Positions 1-10,785 of a stretch of 64,000 nt of DNA are shown one piece after another. Positions within the stretch are counted from its first letter, which is position 1. Each line of letters begins with the position of its first letter. Below the pieces are notes generated by a model that was given only the letters and a program-made list of their open reading frames with translations, was not told the DNA's origin and made no database searches. The DNA is taken from the NCBI GenBank assembly GCA_964418695.1, contig CAYQMN010000004.1, positions 1 to 64,000 on the forward strand, written 5' to 3'. The stretch is from Prado023 sp964418695. GTDB taxonomy: Bacteria; Actinomycetota; Actinomycetes; S36-B12; CAIYMF01. The position numbers were made by a program, and so were the translations under genes.

Positions 1-57
1 CATGTGTTAAGCACGCCGCCAGCGTTCGTCCTGAGCCAGGATCAAACTCTCCGTCAA
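1..57 (-). rRNA. rrs: 16S rRNA gene, 5' end only
   Basis: The complementary strand reads AGAGTTTGATCCTGGCTCAG, the universal site near the 5' end of bacterial 16S rRNA, and continues with the conserved GACGAACGCTGGCGGCG. In E. coli numbering this site begins at nt 8, which puts the mature 5' end near position 57. Only the first 57 nt are inside the window; the rest of the rrn operon lies beyond the left edge. It is transcribed in the same direction as tyrS, which lies just upstream. Confidence 0.97.
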
Positions 58-256
58 AGAATGAGCCCGCTCGCGCGGGCTGGTTCATCAACTTTGCGTT
101 GATCGTGGCAAGACTTCAAGCTGTCTGCTTGTCGTCATCACCAAAGGAATCCGGTGCGCCTGACTGATTGACCCGAAGGCCGTACAGCCAACCGCACACG
201 GGGTTAGTTGTTTTGGCATTGACTTTCGGCACGCTGTTGAGTTCTCAAGGAGCGAT
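58..256 (-). promoter_or_regulatory. rrn leader with processing hairpin and conserved leader box
   Basis: This is transcribed leader upstream of 16S. A perfect 7-bp hairpin (AGCCCGC/GCGGGCT, loop TCGC) sits at 64-81, a few bases before the 16S 5' end, where the pre-rRNA processing stalk normally lies. At 237-248 the complement reads TTGAGAACTCAA within CCTTGAGAACTCAACAGCG, a box widely seen in actinobacterial rrn leaders and thought to act in processing or antitermination. No protein gene is seen in the stretch from 58 to 866. Confidence 0.7.
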
Positions 257-304
257 TGCGCACCTTCACTGAAGCTCTTGCTTCAACTCCGGGGCAACTC
301 CGTA

Positions 305-334
305 AGGCTATCCTGATTGGTGCGATCCGGTCAA
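305..334 (-). promoter_or_regulatory. rrn promoter, proximal
   Basis: The complement has TTGACC (329-334) and TAGCCT (305-310) with an 18-nt spacer, close to the vegetative sigma-70 pattern of actinobacterial rRNA promoters. It is the nearest of three similar promoters reading towards 16S and would give a leader of about 240 nt. Inferred from sequence only. Confidence 0.55.
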
Positions 335-566
335 ATCGGGGCTTTTTCGACCCTGGCCGGTTCGCGGCGATCTTGGACACCTTGGTGTCGTTCTATTGTC
401 TCACGCCCGAGGGCATGCCCCACACCGCTCTCGCAGTGTGAGCCCGGCGTGGTGACCGCCCGATCGACTCCGACCTCAAGGCCGAGGGATCGTCCGTTGC
501 TCACGCACTTCCGGGGTGGTTGCTCGGCACTCGCTGCTTGCGCGTCCGTGCCGGGGCAACCCGACT

Positions 567-595
567 AACTTAGCCCATAACCTGCGCCCGGTCAA
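567..595 (-). promoter_or_regulatory. rrn promoter, middle
   Basis: TTGACC (590-595) and TAAGTT (567-572) on the complement are separated by exactly 17 nt. This is the best-scoring of the three promoters by eye and has the same -35 hexamer as the other two. Confidence 0.6.
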
Positions 596-762
596 TCCCG
601 GGCTCAGCCTCCGCGTGTCGCGGTGTGGGCCTCGCTGTCTTCAGTTCTTCCCGCGTGGCAGCGGACGCGGTTGTCCGCGTCCGAAGTGCTTGCGGGATCC
701 TTGGCGAGCGGCCGTCGGCGGGCTTGTGCCTCGCCGGTGCCTCCCTCGCGGTCGGTGGTAGA

Positions 763-792
763 ACCATACGCTGCCGGTGCCGAGGCGGTCAA
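763..792 (-). promoter_or_regulatory. rrn promoter, distal
   Basis: TTGACC (787-792) and TATGGT (763-768) on the complement with an 18-nt spacer. It lies about 75 nt past the tyrS stop. Three promoters sharing TTGACC suggest a strong multi-promoter rRNA control region. Confidence 0.55.
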
Positions 793-866
793 ATCGCCTT
801 TCCTGTAGGCGTTCTCGGGCACACCGGGCAGGTCGGAGGAGCGCCGAACCGTCACGCCACGGGTGC

Positions 867-2222
<1,356 letters not shown>

Positions 2223-2571
2223 GGGCGTCATTGTCGCGGACGTCACGGTGTGCGCGGACCGGCACCGCGCAGCGGGAGGCCACGCCCCCGCCAGGCCACG
2301 CCACGCCACGCCAGCCCCGGCCACGCTCGCCCTCGCCACGCCCCGCAGCGCTCGGCACCGGCCCCGCGGAGCCGGCCGGCTCAGCGGGCCCCGCCGGGCC
2401 TTCCCCTCAGTGGTCTTCTGGTGAATCCGGATCGCCACCGCGACGTGAGGTCACCAGGCCTCGGGGCGTCGCGTGAAGCCGGGCACCGCGGCAGTCGCGA
2501 CGGCCAACCCGTGGGCCTGTCCCCGTCACGACGTCTCGACGGGCGGGCTCGGTGCCCGACGCCGGGCTGCC
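2223..2571. other. intergenic, low-complexity with a strong palindrome
   Basis: There is no gene between the argH stop and the tyrS start. The region has irregular CCACGC/CCACGCC repeats around 2280-2330. At 2369-2382 it contains the perfect palindrome GAGCCGGCCGGCTC flanked by CCCGC and GCGGG, giving a hairpin over about 2360-2391 that could terminate argGH transcription or sit in a tyrS leader. No T-box (TGGNACC) signature is seen before tyrS. Confidence 0.45.
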
Positions 2572-4148
2572 TCAGAGGTGCGAGACCGGGTTCGCGGCGG
2601 CCCACGCCTGCCAGTCAGCGGTCCGCACCCGCAGCGCGGCCAGCTGCTCGCGCACGCGGTCCGGGGCGGTGCCGCCGTACCGCGAACGGGCCGCGACTGC
2701 GGCAGCCGCGCTCAGGCGCTCGCGGACCTCGGGGGTCAGGGCCGGCGAGATGGCGGCCAGCTCCTCGTCGGCGAGGTCCCACAGCTCGGCGTCGCGCGCC
2801 TCGGCGGCCCGCACGCACGCCCCGGACACCTCGTGCGCCTCCCGGAACGGCATCCCGCGCTGCACCAGCCACTCGGCGATCTCGGTGGCCAGCGCGAAGC
2901 CCTCGGGCGCGGCGGCGGCCATCCGCTCGGTGTCGAACCGCAGCGTGGCCACGCTGCCGGCCATCGCGGGCAGCACCAGCAGCAGCTGCTCGACCGCGTC
3001 GAACGTGGACTCCTTGTCCTCCTGCAGGTCGCGGTTGTAGGCGAACGGCAGGCCCTTGAGGGTGGCCAGGATCGCGGTGACGTGGCCGATCAGCCGCCCG
3101 GACTTGCCACGCGCGAGCTCGGCGATGTCCGGGTTCTTCTTCTGCGGCATGATCGAGGACCCGGTGGACCAGCCGTCGTCGAGCACGGCCCAGCCGAACT
3201 CACGCGACGCCCACAGGCAGATCTCCTCGCCCAGCCGCGAGAGGTGGACGCCGATCATCGCTGCCACGAAGAGGAACTCCGCGACGAAGTCCCGGTCGGA
3301 GACGGCGTCGATGGAGTTCGCGATGGGGCCGCTGAAGCCCAGCTCGACGGCGACCGCCTCCGGGTCGAGCTCCAGCGCCGACCCGGCCAGGGCGCCGGCA
3401 CCGAGCGGGGACAGCCCCGCGCGCCGGTCCCAGTCCGCGAGCCGGTCCAGGTCGCGGCCGAACGCGTGCGCGTGCTTGGCCAGCTCGTGGCCGAACGACA
3501 CGGGCTGCGCGTGCTGCAGGTGGGTGAACCCGGGCGCGATGGTGTCGACGTGCGCCTCGGCCTGCTCGGTGATGGCCGCGACGAGGCCGACCAGCGCCAG
3601 CGCGACCGCGCGCACCTGGTCGCGCAGGTAGAGGCGCAGGTCGGTGGCGACCTGGTCGTTGCGGCTGCGCCCGGCCCGCAGCTTGCCGCCGGTCGGGCCG
3701 AGCAGGTCGAGCAGGCCGCGCTCGACGGCCGTGTGCACGTCCTCGTCGTCCGGGGTGGCCGCGAACGATCCGTCGGCCACCCGGCGGGCCAGGGTCGCGA
3801 TGGCCGTCTGCACCTGCGCGTGCTCGGCCTCGGTCAGCAGGCCGGCGCGCCGCAGGACGCCCGCGTGGGCGCGGGTCTGCAGCAGGTCGTAGGGCGCCAG
3901 CCTCCAGTCGAAGTGCACCGACAGGCTCAGCGCCGCCATCTCCGGCGACGGACCCCCGGCGAACCGCCCGCCCCACAGGCGGGTGGGCGCCGAGCCCGCG
4001 GGGCTGCCGGGGTCGGCCGGACGGCCGCTCGCCGCCGGACCGCCCACGCCAGCAGCCGGCGCCGCCGAAGCGCCGGGGGTCCCACGGCCGGGCGGGGCCG
4101 CGGGGGTGCCGGGCGAGCCGGCGCCCTCCGCGGCCTGGTCGGGCTGGC

Positions 4149-4152
<4 letters not shown>
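2572..4152 (-). CDS. argH: argininosuccinate lyase
   Basis: Last step of arginine synthesis: splits argininosuccinate to arginine and fumarate. The fumarase/aspartase superfamily signature GSSIMPQKKNPD is present, as are the N-terminal LWGGRFAGG and the AGRSRNDQVATDLRL block. The chosen GTG start overlaps the argG stop by 4 nt (GTGA). This gives 526 aa against a family norm near 470, because about 55 Pro/Ala/Gly-rich residues precede LWGGRF; this tail looks disordered. A later GTG inside the tail (GVGGPAAS) is an alternative start. Translationally coupled to argG. Confidence 0.93.
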
Positions 4153-5360
<1,208 letters not shown>

Positions 5361-5406
5361 CAGTCACTCCTCGCTCCTGGTGCGGTCCTCCCGCACGACG
5401 CGGCCC

Positions 5407-5427
5407 ATTGTATACGCATATACGCAT
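5407..5427 (-). promoter_or_regulatory. argG promoter with ARG box
   Basis: The sequence TGTATACGCATATACGCAT at 5409-5427 has the AT-rich, ArgR-box-like repeat of ATACGCAT. The complement reads TATACAAT (5407-5414), a good -10 element for argG. It closely resembles the site before argC (TATACGCATATGCG), so both units probably answer to the ArgR encoded between them. Identification is by similarity between the two sites and context. Confidence 0.6.
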
Positions 5428-5475
5428 GGCTTTCGGTCCCCCGACATCCTGGCCTGACGGGCGTAGCCTGAAGGC

Positions 5476-5559
5476 ATGTGGGTCTTCGTCGGAACGGTAG
5501 CGATCGCCGTCGTCGCGATCGTCCTCAAGCGCCGTCAGGACCAGGACAGGAAGGGCTGA
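5476..5559 (+). CDS. 27-residue single-span membrane peptide
   Basis: A short frame begins MWVFVGTVAIAVVAIVLK and ends in a charged, Arg/Lys/Asp-rich tail: one hydrophobic helix followed by a cytoplasmic-type tail. GAAGG lies just before the ATG and a TAGCCT hexamer just upstream. It is divergent from argG and shares its promoter region. Function is unknown. The composition is that of a real small membrane protein rather than random GC-rich frame, but there is no homology evidence here. Confidence 0.4.
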   Translation: MWVFVGTVAIAVVAIVLKRRQDQDRKG

Positions 5560-5601
5560 GCCGCACGCACGGGGACGGGCGGGCGGCACCGCCGTTCGGG
5601 G

Positions 5602-6099
5602 TCACCGACGGGGGTCGATCATCGCCAGGACGCTGGTGGCGACCTGACCCCCACCGTCGGGCTCGCGGGTGATGAGCAGCACGGTGTCGTCGCCGGCCAC
5701 CGTGCCGATCACCTCCGGCCAGTCGGTTCGGTCGATCGCCGACGCCAGATACTGGGCCGCACCGGGCGGTGTGCGCAGGACCACGACGTTGGCGGAGTGC
5801 TCGACGCTGATGAGCACGTCGGAGGCCACGCGGGCCAGCCGCCCCGCGGTGTCGCTCACGGGGGGATGCACCCTCGGGTCGCCGCCCTCGGCGGGGACGG
5901 CGTAGACCGAAGCGCCGCCCTCGGTCGGCACCTTCACCGCGCCGAGCTCGTCCAGATCCCGAGACAGGGTGGCCTGCGTGACGATCAGCCCGTCGGCAGC
6001 CAGCAGGTCGGCCAGGGCCGCCTGGGAGGCGACCGGCCGGCGGCCCAGCAGCTCGACGATCCGGCGGTGCCGGGCGGACTTGGTGGAGGGGATCGTCAT
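5602..6099 (-). CDS. argR: arginine repressor ArgR
   Basis: Hexameric, arginine-responsive DNA-binding repressor of the arg genes. The N-terminal winged-helix segment contains SQAALADLLAADG and VTQATLSRDLDELGAVK, the SR-type recognition helix of ArgR. The C-terminal oligomerisation/arginine-binding domain contains VLRTPPGAAQYLASAID and GTVAGDDTVLLI. ATG at 6099 gives 165 aa, normal for the family; an upstream ATG would add an unconserved 12 residues. It follows argD by 67 nt, with no argF between them. Confidence 0.94.
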   Translation of the reverse strand: MTIPSTKSARHRRIVELLGRRPVASQAALADLLAADGLIVTQATLSRDLDELGAVKVPTEGGASVYAVPAEGGDPRVHPPVSDTAGRLARVASDVLISVEHSANVVVLRTPPGAAQYLASAIDRTDWPEVIGTVAGDDTVLLITREPDGGGQVATSVLAMIDPRR

Positions 6100-6166
6100 G
6101 GCCGGCCGCCTCGGGCACGACCCACGGCGGCCCACCGCTCGCGGGCCGGGGCGACGCCGGGGCTCG

Positions 6167-7420
6167 TCACGAGGACTCTCCCGCCGCGGCCAGGGCCTCG
6201 GCGATCGCCGCGCCCAGCAGCTCGATCCCGCGGGCCGCCTCCGCCTCGCTCAGGATCAGCGGGGGCGCCAGGCGGATCACGTCCGGAGCCGGGGCGTTGA
6301 CCAGGAGCCCGCGTGCGCGGCCCGCCGCCTCGACCGCCTTGGCCACCGGCTGCTCCAGCACCACGCCGAGCAGCAGGCCGGCCCCCCGGACACCGGCCAC
6401 GCCGGGGACCGCCGCCAGGCCGTCGCGCAGCTGCTCACCCCGTGCGCGCGCGTTGCCGAGGAGGTCGTCGGTGGCGATCACGTCGAGCACCGCGAGCGCC
6501 GCGGCGGCACTGATCGGGTTGCCCCCGAAGGTCGAGCCGTGCATCCCGGGCTCGAACGCCGGACAGCGCGGGTGGTCCAGGCGGATCATCGCGCCGATCG
6601 GCAGGCCGCCGGCCAGCCCCTTGGCCAGGGTGAGGATGTCCGGACGGATCCCGTGGTGGGTGGAACCGTGGTGCGCGAGCCACCGACCCGTTCGGCCGAT
6701 GCCGGTCTGCACCTCGTCGAGGATCAGCAGCGCGTCGTGGTCGTGCGTGATGCGCCGGGCCCGCACCAGGTAGTCGGGCGGCGGCACGACCACTCCCGCC
6801 TCGCCCTGGATCGGCTCGAGGATCACGGCCGCGACGGTGTCGTCGACAGCAGCGGCCAGCGCCTCGGCGTCGCCGTACGGGACGAACGTCACGTCGCCGG
6901 GCAGCGGGCGGAACGGGTCGGCCTTCGCGGGCTGCCCGGTCAGCGAGAGGGCGCCCATCGTGCGGCCGTGGAACCCGTTGGTGGTGGCCACCATGCGCCG
7001 GCGGCCGGTCAGCCGGGCCAGCTTGAACGCGGCCTCGTTCGCCTCGGCACCGGAGTTGCACAGGAACACCCGGGCCCCGCCGTCCGGATCGGCGAGCGCG
7101 GCCAGCCGCTCGGACAGGCGCAGGGCGGGCTCGGTGATCGCCAGGTTCGACGTGTGCCCGAGCGTGGACAGCTGCTCGGTCACGGCCGAGACGATCGCCG
7201 GATGCGCGTGGCCGAGGGCGTTGACCGCGATCCCGCCCAGCAGGTCGAGGTACTCGCGGCCGGCGTCGTCGCGGACCCGACAGCCCGACCCGGAGACCAA
7301 CGCGATCGGCGGGGTGCCGTAGTTGTCCTGCATGACCGCGCGCCAGCGCTCGGTCAGGGACCTGCTCTCGGTGGCCTCCGCCGGCCACCAGTCGGCGGGC
7401 CCTGGCCGGTGGCCGGTCAT
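6167..7420 (-). CDS. argD: acetylornithine aminotransferase
   Basis: PLP-dependent class III aminotransferase converting N-acetylglutamate semialdehyde to N-acetylornithine. Visible signatures are LILDEVQTGIGRTG (PLP ring-binding Asp), the LTLAKGLAGGLPIGA segment with the Schiff-base lysine, and an N-terminal GIAVNALGHAHPAI block. The length is 417 aa. The start overlaps the argB stop by 4 nt (ATGA), so it is coupled to argB. Specificity is assigned from the arg operon context, since the family also includes ornithine and succinylornithine aminotransferases. Confidence 0.95.
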   Translation of the reverse strand: MTGHRPGPADWWPAEATESRSLTERWRAVMQDNYGTPPIALVSGSGCRVRDDAGREYLDLLGGIAVNALGHAHPAIVSAVTEQLSTLGHTSNLAITEPALRLSERLAALADPDGGARVFLCNSGAEANEAAFKLARLTGRRRMVATTNGFHGRTMGALSLTGQPAKADPFRPLPGDVTFVPYGDAEALAAAVDDTVAAVILEPIQGEAGVVVPPPDYLVRARRITHDHDALLILDEVQTGIGRTGRWLAHHGSTHHGIRPDILTLAKGLAGGLPIGAMIRLDHPRCPAFEPGMHGSTFGGNPISAAAALAVLDVIATDDLLGNARARGEQLRDGLAAVPGVAGVRGAGLLLGVVLEQPVAKAVEAAGRARGLLVNAPAPDVIRLAPPLILSEAEAARGIELLGAAIAEALAAAGESS

Positions 7421-8331
7421 GCCCGAACCTTCCCGGGCTTGTCGGGAAGAACCATCGTGCCGACCCCCTCGGTGGTGAAGATCTCCAGCAGCAGGCTGTG
7501 CGGGACCCGTCCGTCGACGACGTGCGCGCTGCGCACTCCCCCGCGCACCGCGCGCAGGCAGGCCTCCATCTTCGGCGCCATCCCCGAGCCCAGGGTGGGC
7601 AGCATCTCCTCCAGCTCGGCGGCCGGCAGCTCGGTGATCAGCGACGTCCGGTCCGGCCAGTCCGCGAACAGGCCCTCGACGTCGGTGAGCACCATGAGCT
7701 TGTGGGCGCCGAGCGCGATCGCGAGAGCAGCCGCCGCGGTGTCGGCGTTGACGTTGAGGATCTGCCCGCCCTTGGCCACGCCGATGGTCGAGACCACCGG
7801 GATCAGGTCGTCGTCGAGCAGGCTGGTGACGAACTCCGGTCGCACCCGGGTGACGTCGCCGACCAGGCCGGCGTCCAGCGGCTCGCCGTCGGAGCCGTGG
7901 GTGCGCTGCTTGGCGGTGAACAGGTGGGCGTCCTCGCCGGAGATCCCCACCGCGAGGGGCCCGTGGGCGTTGATGAGCCCCACGAGGTCGCGCTGCACCT
8001 GGCCGGTCAGCACCATGCGCACGACGTCCATCACCTCGGGCGTGGTGACCCGCACCCCGCTGCGGAACTCGGTGGCGACCCCGAGCCGGTCGAGCATCTG
8101 GCTGATCTGGGGGCCGCCCCCGTGCACGACGACCGGGCGCAGGCCGGCCAGCCGCAGGAACACCACGTCGGCGGCGAAGTCGCGCTGGAGCGCCGGGCTG
8201 GTCATCGCGTTGCCGCCGTACTTGATCACGACCGTGGCCCCGCGCAGCTTCTCCAGCCAGGGCAGGGCCTCGGCCAGCACGGTCGCCTTGGCCAGCGCCT
8301 CGGCGCTCGGGATGCTGCGCGATCGGGTCAT
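7417..8331 (-). CDS. argB: acetylglutamate kinase
   Basis: Phosphorylates N-acetylglutamate, the second arginine-pathway step and in many bacteria the arginine feedback point. Amino acid kinase fold with VVIKYGGNAM near the N-terminus, VVVHGGGPQI and NVNADTAAAALAIAL. ATG at 8331 is preceded by GGAGG at 6 nt; this favours it over a frame extension of 21 residues upstream and gives 304 aa. It lies 84 nt after argJ, and the gap holds a strong hairpin. Confidence 0.95.
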   Translation of the reverse strand: MTRSRSIPSAEALAKATVLAEALPWLEKLRGATVVIKYGGNAMTSPALQRDFAADVVFLRLAGLRPVVVHGGGPQISQMLDRLGVATEFRSGVRVTTPEVMDVVRMVLTGQVQRDLVGLINAHGPLAVGISGEDAHLFTAKQRTHGSDGEPLDAGLVGDVTRVRPEFVTSLLDDDLIPVVSTIGVAKGGQILNVNADTAAAALAIALGAHKLMVLTDVEGLFADWPDRTSLITELPAAELEEMLPTLGSGMAPKMEACLRAVRGGVRSAHVVDGRVPHSLLLEIFTTEGVGTMVLPDKPGKVRA

Positions 8332-8349
8332 GGTCTCCTCCGTCGGGGG

Positions 8350-8398
8350 CCGGTTGTCAGTCCTGGGGCCATCCGATGGCCTCTGCGCTGACAACCCG
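8350..8398 (-). other. argJ-argB intergenic hairpin
   Basis: GGTTGTCAG (8352-8360) is perfectly complementary to CTGACAACC (8388-8396), with an inner GGCCAT/ATGGCC pair at 8367-8381. In the leftward transcript this forms a nested stem-loop just before the argB ribosome-binding site. There is no T-run. It could be an RNA-processing site, an attenuator or a partial terminator that reduces expression of argB-D-R relative to argC-J. Confidence 0.5.
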
Positions 8399-8415
8399 GG
8401 GGGTGGGTGAGCCGC

Positions 8416-9675
8416 TCAGGTCGAGTAGGCCGAGTTCTCGTGGACGTACATCGCGGTGAGGTCGTTGGTCCAGACGCTGGCCTGCGCGTCACCACTGCGC
8501 AGGTCGATCGCGATCACCACCTGACGCCCGGTCATGTCCACCTCGTCGCGGTCGCCGTGACCGGCGCCGTTCCGGCAGACGGTGACCCCGTTGATCGCCA
8601 CGTCCACCGCGTCGGGCTCGAAGGTGGCGTCGGTCGTGCCGACCGCGGACAGGATCCGGCCCCAATTGGGGTCCTCCCCGTGGATCGCGCACTTGAGCAG
8701 GTTGCTGCGGGCCACCGCACGCGCGGCCGTCACCGCCTCGCGCTGGCTGGCCGCGCCGACCACGTCGATGCGGATGTCCTTGGTCGCTCCCTCGGCGTCG
8801 CCGATGAGCTGGCGGGCCAGGCTCGCGCACGCCGCGTGCACCGCGGCGTTGAGATCCTCCAGGGCGGGCCGGGCGTGGTGCGCGCCCGAGGCCAGCAGTA
8901 GGACGGTGTCGTTGGTGGACATGCACCCGTCGGAGTCGATCCGGTCGAACGTCGTGTGGGTGGCGGTGCGCAGGACGGCATCCAGCTCGTGGGCGTCCAC
9001 GGCGGCGTCGGTCGTCAGGACCACGAGCATCGTGGCCAGGCCCGGCGCCAGCATCCCGGCGCCCTTGGCCATCCCACCGACCGACCAGCCGTCGGGGTGG
9101 CTGACCCGCACGAGCTTGGGCACCGTGTCGGTCGTCATGATCGCGCGAGCCGCCGCCTCGCCCTCGGCCTCGCTGAGCCCTGCGGCGGCGGCGTCGGCGC
9201 CGGCTAGGAGCCGGTCCATCGGCAGCCGCTCTCCGATCAGCCCGGTGGAGCACACGGCCACCTCCAGCGGGGCCACGCCGAGCGTCTCGGCGACATGCTC
9301 GGCCGTCCGGTGGGTGTCGGCGAACCCGTCGGGGCCGGTGCAGGCGTTGGCGCCGCCGGAGTTCAGGACCACCGCGCGGAACTGGCCCGAGCGGGCGCAC
9401 TGCTGGGTCCACAGGACCGGGGCGGCCTGGAAGCGGTTGGTCGTGAACACGCCGGCGGCGTCCCAGCGCGGGCCGTCGTTGACCACCAGCGCGATGTCGG
9501 GCAGCCCCGAGGACTTGAGCCCGGCCGCCACACCGGCGGCGCGGAAGCCCGCGGGTGCGGTCACGCCCCCGCACTCCGAGCCAGTGGCCACGGCAAGGCC
9601 TGACTCGGGGACGACACCGCTGACGCCGGGCTCGGGTGCGGCACCGGCGAGGCCGGGATCGGGTGTGCTGCTCAT
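8416..9675 (-). CDS. argJ: glutamate N-acetyltransferase / ornithine acetyltransferase
   Basis: Recycles the acetyl group from N-acetylornithine to glutamate. The proenzyme cleaves itself at the Thr of the conserved KGAGMLAPGLATMLVV region, whose N-terminal nucleophile is the Thr in ATML. GGANACTGPDGFADT and the C-terminal IHGEDPNWGRILSAVG are also typical. The ATG overlaps the argC stop (ATGA). The 419 aa include about 30 extra N-terminal residues of Pro/Gly-rich, repeat-like sequence (PDPGLAG, PEPGVSG, PESGLAV) not expected in the family. Whether it also acts as NAGS cannot be told. Confidence 0.94.
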   Translation of the reverse strand: MSSTPDPGLAGAAPEPGVSGVVPESGLAVATGSECGGVTAPAGFRAAGVAAGLKSSGLPDIALVVNDGPRWDAAGVFTTNRFQAAPVLWTQQCARSGQFRAVVLNSGGANACTGPDGFADTHRTAEHVAETLGVAPLEVAVCSTGLIGERLPMDRLLAGADAAAAGLSEAEGEAAARAIMTTDTVPKLVRVSHPDGWSVGGMAKGAGMLAPGLATMLVVLTTDAAVDAHELDAVLRTATHTTFDRIDSDGCMSTNDTVLLLASGAHHARPALEDLNAAVHAACASLARQLIGDAEGATKDIRIDVVGAASQREAVTAARAVARSNLLKCAIHGEDPNWGRILSAVGTTDATFEPDAVDVAINGVTVCRNGAGHGDRDEVDMTGRQVVIAIDLRSGDAQASVWTNDLTAMYVHENSAYST

Positions 9676-10706
9676 GGTGCGACTCCGTGCACGGGCAGAC
9701 CCATCGGCTCGGGCAGGCCGAGGATGCGGTTGGCGTTCTGCAGGGCCTGGCCGGCGGCCCCCTTCACCAGGTTGTCCTCGGCGGCCAGGACGGTCGTGCG
9801 CCCGGAGTGCCGGTCGGCCACCACCTGCAGGTGCACGCTGTTGGAGCCGTAGGTGGCCGCGGTTCGCGGCAGGTGCCCGGCGGGCAGGACGTGCACGAAC
9901 GGCTCGGCGTCGTAGGCGGCATGCAGGGCGTCGCGCAGGGTGCCCTCGTCGACCCCGGCGACCGTCCGCGCGGTGCAGGTGGCCAGGATGCCGCGCGACA
10001 TCGGCGCCAGGGTCGGGGTGAACAGCATCGTCACCGGCTCCCCCGCGGCGGCGGTCAGCGCCTGCTCCATCTCGGGGGTGTGCTGGTGCACGCCGCCGAC
10101 CTTGTACGGGCTCATCGACCCCATCACCTCGGAGGCGAGCAGGGCGTCCGAGGGCTTGCGCCCGGCTCCGGAGGTGCCCGAGGCCGCGACCACCACGACA
10201 TCGGCCGGCTCGACCAGGCCGGCGGCCAGCAGCGGGGCCAGGGAGAGGGCCACCGCGGTGGCGTAGCAGCCGGGGTTGGCCACCCGGCTCGCGCCGGTCA
10301 GCCGATCGCGCTGGCCCGGCAGCTCGGGCAGCCCGTAGGCCCAGGTGCCGGCGTGCGGGGTCCCGCCGTAGTAGTGGGCCCACGCGCTCCCGTCGTGGAG
10401 GCGGAAGTCGGCGCCGAGGTCCACGATCGGCAGGTCTGCGGGCAGGGCCTGGGCCAGCGCCGCGGACTGGCCGTGCGGCAGCGCGAGCAGCACGAGGTCG
10501 GCGTCGGCCAAGGCGTCGGCGTCGGTGAGGACGAAGTCGGTGCCCGCGAGCTCGACCAGCTGCGGGTGGGTGGCCGTGACCGGCTGACCTGCCCGGCCGC
10601 CGGCCGCCAGCGCGCCCAGGCTCAGCTGCGGATGGGCCAGGACGAGGCGCAGAAGCTCGCCCCCGGCATAGCCGGACGCGCCTGCGACGGAGACGGTGAA
10701 GGTCAC
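9672..10706 (-). CDS. argC: N-acetyl-gamma-glutamyl-phosphate reductase
   Basis: NADPH-dependent third step of arginine synthesis. The Rossmann motif GASGYAGGE lies at the N-terminus and the active-site cysteine in ANPGCYATAVALSL. The GTG at 10706 (VTFTVSVAGAS) is chosen because the family begins at this strand. A TATACT hexamer lies 6 nt upstream of it with no Shine-Dalgarno, which suggests a leaderless mRNA; 344 aa. First gene of the argCJBDR unit. Confidence 0.94.
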   Translation of the reverse strand: MTFTVSVAGASGYAGGELLRLVLAHPQLSLGALAAGGRAGQPVTATHPQLVELAGTDFVLTDADALADADLVLLALPHGQSAALAQALPADLPIVDLGADFRLHDGSAWAHYYGGTPHAGTWAYGLPELPGQRDRLTGASRVANPGCYATAVALSLAPLLAAGLVEPADVVVVAASGTSGAGRKPSDALLASEVMGSMSPYKVGGVHQHTPEMEQALTAAAGEPVTMLFTPTLAPMSRGILATCTARTVAGVDEGTLRDALHAAYDAEPFVHVLPAGHLPRTAATYGSNSVHLQVVADRHSGRTTVLAAEDNLVKGAAGQALQNANRILGLPEPMGLPVHGVAP

Positions 10707-10745
10707 CCCAGGAGTATACGCATATGCGGATACTCCTGGGGTGAC
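10702..10745 (-). promoter_or_regulatory. argC promoter/ARG box in a 44-bp perfect-arm palindrome
   Basis: GTCACCCCAGGAGTAT (10702-10717) is exactly repeated in inverted form at 10730-10745 around a centre ACGCATATGCGG that resembles the argG ARG box. On the minus strand TATACT would be the -10 element of argC, with transcription starting about at the GTG start codon. ArgR repression is the natural reading; the long exact arms are unusual. Confidence 0.65.
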
Positions 10746-10785
10746 AGGCGAGAGGAGCACCCTGGGGCGGGTCTCGACCGGCTCC

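Noticed and set aside
256..441. Short plus-strand frame in the rrn leader
   Set aside because: It lies antisense to the rRNA leader and overlaps the proximal promoter; no coding signature.
2223..2571. T-box leader before tyrS
   Set aside because: No TGGNACC antiterminator sequence or specifier loop could be found.
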